A DNA stretch of 64,000 nucleotides, taken from assembly GCA_963422465.1 (NCBI GenBank), contig OY730169.1:4588001-4652000 (forward strand). The letters run 5' to 3'. This DNA is from Lichina pygmaea. Taxonomy: Eukaryota > Ascomycota > Lichinomycetes > Lichinales > Lichinaceae. The notes under the pieces are model-generated. The model was not told where the DNA came from. It did no database searches and worked only from the letters and a program-made list of their open reading frames with translations. Of this stretch, positions 59,560 to 64,000 are shown in pieces; position 1 is the stretch's first letter, and every line of letters begins with the position of its first letter. The translations under genes and the position numbers were made by a program.

Positions 59560-60764
59560 CCGGTACGGTACTCGCTACGTACTGTACCGGTACTGTACAG
59601 CGTTCTTGGTTGAACAGAAACAAGTTGGCTGGTTGTCATGTGGGATGTTTCTCTTCTCCACTTGGAGAAAAATCAAAATCTGGTCGTGTTCCACTTATCT
59701 TGGGACTGGGTTATCCAGTGGGCCAACAGGTGTAACGGGGGCCCCACAGGCGACAGCGGACCAAGGAGAACTCCTCCCTACTTGGTTGGTGGGCTGGAAA
59801 GGCGGCCCTGCAGGTGCTGGCACGGCCTGCAGGGTCCGTAAGGCCTGCGAGGCGTGGTCGGCCTTCGTACGAGAGATCTGCGAAGGTGACGCGAAACAGT
59901 TAACAACTGCGAGGCGTGGCATATAATGGCAGTGACGGAGGTAGGGCCTGGGCCTACTACGAGACTGTCTATATGGCCTGAGAGGACGGATGCGCATGCC
60001 GGTTCGTACGGAGTGCAGGCTTGGGCTGCAAACGACGAGCTCAGGGAGCAAACTACAGTTGGAGCCTGGGCTCTGGGCTGGCAACCTCGGCGCTCCGAAG
60101 CAGGATCGCAGAGGTGAGCACGTACGGCGGAGTGCAAGAGACCTCGGGACTGTGGGAAAGCGTGGTAGAGACCCTGTGGGGGGGGGGGGGGGGGGTAAGG
60201 AACTCTACGCTATGTTCTGGCATAGTACGACTGTGGCCCACTGTGGCCCTCCCACAGCCTACGGCAAAGAAGGGCCGGCCCCGGAGGCGACTCCAGGGGC
60301 AGACTACTTTGGATGCCACAAGTCCGTGGAAGGGGTGCAGGGGGGAAGGAAGGGGGGTGGGGGGAGACAGGAGCAGAGTAGCCGCACCAGCGACTACGAG
60401 ATCTACAACACACGTACGCGCAAGCACGACATCCACGGTAAGAGATCCCAGAATGGAGGAGAAGGAAGGGGTTTTGGCCGCCCGAAGACGGTTTTATCCT
60501 TTCAGATTACTATCGCTACTCCCGGCAATAATCTAGTTGGCTAGTTGGCTAGTTTTAGACCGGCGAAAGACTTCAATCAATCCACTTATCTTGATCCCAA
60601 GGAAGTACGTATGATTCTTTACATTCGGATGTGGTGTTTGAATTCAGATTCGGTATATGGATTCCCAAAAAAAAAAAAGTACGTACAGTACAGTATGTAT
60701 AAAGGGGTACAGTACTGCGTACTGTACGCACAGTGCGGTACCAGTACCAGTATTGTGTTGTATT
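59560..60764. other. Intergenic region with competing ORFs
   Basis: GC-rich stretch 59690-60540 with several overlapping ORFs on both strands (up to 184 codons), none with recognisable motifs and two passing through an 18-base G run (60178-60195). It may be a decayed repeat. At 60690-60750 there is a cluster of GTAC palindromes. Confidence 0.5.
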
Positions 60765-60963
60765 GAAATCCTACTCCATTCTAAAACTAGCTAGGCTAGA
60801 TTATGCTGGGGAACCGTAAGCTGGTAAGGAAGCCTCCAGGTCGTCTGACCCTAGGGCAAAGACCTCGCCTGTGCCCCCTGGTCGGGTGCCCTTCTGCCGA
60901 GATGCTGTAAACAAGGGAAGAGACTGCTAGGCAGTCAAACAAGAAGAGGGAGTTGGTCTCGGG
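60765..60963 (-). mobile_element. 5'-truncated LINE 3' tail
   Basis: About 200 bp similar to 50430-50640, sharing TACTCC-ATTCTAAAA-CTAGCT, AGGTC-TGACC and AAGGGAAGAGACTGCTAGGC. It ends abruptly on the 5' side, as expected of target-primed LINE insertions. Confidence 0.75.
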
Positions 60964-61082
60964 CCCGTGTACCAGTACCAGTACGTTGGAGAAAAGTACG
61001 GCGTCACTTGGCGTGCTTGGATCGTTCACGCAAGTTCATCGTATGCCTCTTTTCACGCAGAAACCAGGGGCCGAGCACCGAG

Positions 61083-63089
61083 TCAAGGAAAGGATTGGAC
61101 AAAGGCCTCGAGCTCGAACGAGGCATCCCCGCTGTTGTTTTTCTCGACGACGCCGACCTCGGTGACGATGGCGTCGATGAGCGCCGCCGGCGTGACGTCG
61201 AAGGCCGGGTTCCACACGTCGATGCCCGGCGCGGCCACGTCGACGGTCACGGTCTCGAAGGACGACGACGAGTGAGAGGCTCGGTGCTGCTCCGCTGGTT
61301 CCGGCTCCCGGTCGGCCTGCCCCTCTCGATGCAGCGCCCCCGAGACTCGCCCGAGCTCGTGCGCAGGCCGTTGCTCGATGACGATGTGCCGCCCGGACGG
61401 CGTCTGCAGGTCGATGCTCGTCCGCGGGGCCGCGACGACGAACCGTACGCCGTGATGTCTGGCGAGCACGGCGAGCGAGTACGTACCGACCTTGTTGGCC
61501 GTGTCCCCGTTGGCCGCGACCCGGTCGGCTCCCACGACGACGGCCGCGATGCCCCTTTCTTGGCCTGCGCCGTCGGGCTTCCCTCCCTCGTCAGCCTGTC
61601 CTCGTGACGCAAAGAGAGCTCCGGCCATGGAGTCGGCGATCAACGTGGCCGGGATGCGATCGCGCACAAGCTCGTACGCGGTCAGGCGTGAGCCTTGATT
61701 GTACGGGCGGGTCTCGGTGCAGTAGGCGCGCTCCAGTGCCAAGGCAGAGTGTAGGGAGCGGATGACACCCAGAGCGGTGCCGTAGCCTGCCGTCGCCAGG
61801 GAGCTGCAGAGGGGTGAGTGGATCAGCATGATAGTCTTGCATGTCATTTCTCTCTGGCATGTAGTTTGAAAAGACAATCAATTTCAATGAATCTGAAGCT
61901 ACAAACAATCCGATAAAGGGCAGTCCTAAACTATCACCCAGCTTAAACATGCCATGTTCGACAGGTTGGAGTCAACAGTATCAAATTCCATGTCTGCTCT
62001 CAAGTGAATCGCGAAGTTTGACGTGGGGCAGTAGTATTCTTTTGAAGTTGAGGTGACCTACCGATCCGAAGGGAAAAGAGACAAGAACTAACGGACCGAT
62101 GTATCGGTCGTGAGAGACGTTCTGAAACATGTATAGGGGTCTGGAGGGTCATAGCACGTAGAAGAGGATTGAAGATGACCTTCAAGACGCGGCAGAACAG
62201 GGAGACGAAGAGAGCGACGGCTGGCAAAGATTCTCCAACCGTAGTCGCAGAAAGCTCCGGTCATGTAAAAGACACGCTGATGCGATCGGGCAACGTACCC
62301 TGTATTGCAATGCGTCAAGACGCTGACTTTTCCGGTAGAGCTCGTCCCGTTCCCATCATGGCCGTTGAGAACGTGCTCTGCCCGGGCTTGTCCCAGGATC
62401 CACTGGGCCCCGTGGTGGCCGATGGCTTCGTTGTCCTGCACGTCTTTCTCGAGCATCGCCTCGGCGGCGTAGATGTAGGTCTTTGCGATCCTTTCCGCCT
62501 CCATTGCTTCATCGTACTCTGCATCAGGGCTACGTTTTGATCTCGGGTTGGATTCTGCGCTCCTGACATCTTCAGCGGTAAGGGTTTCGCGGGATGCTTG
62601 AGAGGCGGGCTGTGCGGCGAGTCCTGATCCGGGGGCCACCTGCGGAAGGACTACGTTCCCCTGTCGGGCGTCTCCGACCACTTTCTTGAGCTTCCTGACC
62701 GCATCGGCCAAGTTCACTGCCGTCGGTCTGCTGGAAAGAAGACGGTCCAGAGCCTGGAATATATGGCATTCGACTTGGTCCGCCGACGGTCTTGACGCTC
62801 CTCGAGCCAAGCTTCCCTGTTGAAGGCTCGGACTGGCTTCATCACCGGTGCTTGGCCGTTCGCTGGAGGACGCAGATGACCGGAGTAGAGAATGAAGCTC
62901 GACGGCTACGGACAGGGCTGCGACGATGGCTATCGCCGGTGCGCCCCGCACCCGCATCGACCGTATCGCCTGCCATGCTTGGTCGACGGATACGATCTTG
63001 TCGTACGCGGTCGCGTGAGGGAGTAGGAGCTGATTTAGGATCGACAGGGAGCCTTGTTTGGGGTCATACTTGATCGCTTGCAAGACCAT
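61083..63089 (-). CDS. MRI1: Methylthioribose-1-phosphate isomerase
   Basis: Model: complement join(61083..61803, 62299..63089), 503 aa, one long intron (61804-62298, 495 nt). Starts [13 protein letters not shown]. Family features: [17 protein letters not shown], the catalytic Cys in [19 protein letters not shown] (split across the intron), [16 protein letters not shown], and the catalytic Asp in [21 protein letters not shown]. The enzyme converts methylthioribose-1-phosphate to methylthioribulose-1-phosphate in methionine salvage and is related to eIF2B regulatory subunits. It is about 100 residues longer than usual because of low-complexity insertions: Ser-rich after residue 70, Ser/Ala-rich around 145-195, and [16 protein letters not shown] near the C-terminus. 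Confidence 0.9.
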
Positions 63090-64000
63090 ATTTTGCTGCC
63101 AATGATCAGGTCCAATGATTTAACTCCAACACTCCTCACACTTGGTGGCAGACTTGAATTACGTCAGCTCGATCGGAATTACGTAAGAGAATGTGGGGAA
63201 AGGAGCGTCTGCTACGTACCTGTTAGGATTGCAAGGTCCAATCTCGGGAAGGACACGGCGGGCTGCAGAATAGAGGCTGAATAGGGAACTGAACAGGGGT
63301 TGAATTCGTGTATATAGCGAGTGCTTTTTTCCTAAAGAATTTGATAACGGCTCTTCCCTGCCTCCCAGCTCCAACAGTACCCAAGGTTCGTTGTACGATT
63401 CGAGACTGCTGTTGATTGTGCCCACCGACATTACACTCCTCAAAGACCTTTTCACAGCAGAAGGTCTTTGACCTTACTAGCACGCTCAGCTGTTTCCCTC
63501 GCAAGATGTGTGAAAGCCTCGCAAGGACTGACTCACATTACCGGTATACAGTACTTTACCCCACAACTTGAACATCTCCTCATCACCGTAGATCTCCAAT
63601 CTCTATATAGTGCTCGAGTAATTTCACAAAAGTCAACACCAATCTAGAAGCTTTGCGCAGCTTGATGGTTAGACTGGCTAGTGTCAGAGTAGTAAGGAAA
63701 TAGAGTAGAAAGAACAATAAGACAACCTTGATACTCACATGTGTGGAAACTTCTACGCCCAGGTCTTAAAGCGAACCACTGTCACAGCCAGTCAGATCTA
63801 AGCATCAACAAACAGACATCACCGAGGGAACTAAGCCAGATCAGTGTCAAACACCAAACCATCCTGAAGATATCACGTACAGAGTAGCTTGAGACATGCA
63901 TGGATTTCATTCGCCTTCTATCCTATAAACCAAGGCCACAGAGAACGTACTTTACGGTCTGTAGAGAGCCAGAAGCAGCAAGGAGAGAGAAAATCCAGAT
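63090..64000. other. 5' flank of MRI1
   Basis: AT-richer DNA up to the window end. Short ORFs only, no recognised gene. Confidence 0.6.

Overview
The window looks like nuclear DNA of a filamentous ascomycete (Pezizomycotina). Genes are interrupted by short GT-AG introns (38-183 nt, with two near 480 nt). The conserved proteins read like filamentous-fungal versions, and an accessory island carries a fungal SesB-NB-ARC-TPR receptor gene, an HNH-domain gene and a Tf1/sushi-type chromovirus. All gene models are assembled by eye from reading frames and splice consensus. Exon sums are multiples of three, but no transcript evidence was available.

Layout. 1-2521: 3' part of a hybrid histidine kinase (+). 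4531-7162: Ser/Thr kinase (-). 8541-10771: RING-finger protein (-). 12246-13856: intronless HNH-domain protein (+). 14000-24799: a SesB/NB-ARC/TPR gene (-) whose TPR array is cut by a solo LTR (14653-15212, TSD TATCT) and by a complete but mutated Ty3/gypsy chromovirus (15300-21728, TSD TCAGA). 25245-28639: NatB auxiliary subunit Naa25/Mdm20 (-). 31599-33426: geranylgeranyltransferase I beta subunit (+). 35431-37469: C2-domain protein (-). 38359-41797: BAR-PH-ArfGAP-ankyrin protein (+). 43609-44764: eIF3j (-). 45554-47211: enolase (-). 47805-49722: 26S proteasome ATPase Rpt4 (+). 50470-51360: LINE (Tad-like) remnant. 52065-54770: SAM + HMG-box protein (-). 58845-59557: a MITE-like element with 36-bp inverted repeats and TA duplication. 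60765-60963: second 5'-truncated LINE tail. 61083-63089: methylthioribose-1-phosphate isomerase (-).

Functional picture. Most genes are housekeeping (glycolysis, proteasome, translation initiation, N-terminal acetylation, prenylation, methionine salvage) or signalling and trafficking. Enolase and RPT4 are head-to-head, as are the C2 and ArfGAP genes. The accessory island at about 10.8-25 kb is the most unusual part. There, two independent retrotransposon insertions landed in a near-identical 42-residue TPR array, leaving the enzymatic and nucleotide-binding modules open.

The chromovirus shows four notable features: a putative -1 frameshift site, a putative self-priming primer-binding site, C-to-T type nonsense mutations, and an antisense ORF at its 3' end. 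The antisense ORF encodes a Zn2Cys6-like cysteine pattern and has a TATA box of its own inside the LTR. Intergenic DNA is rich in GTAC/TACG palindromes, long poly-G runs and microsatellites.
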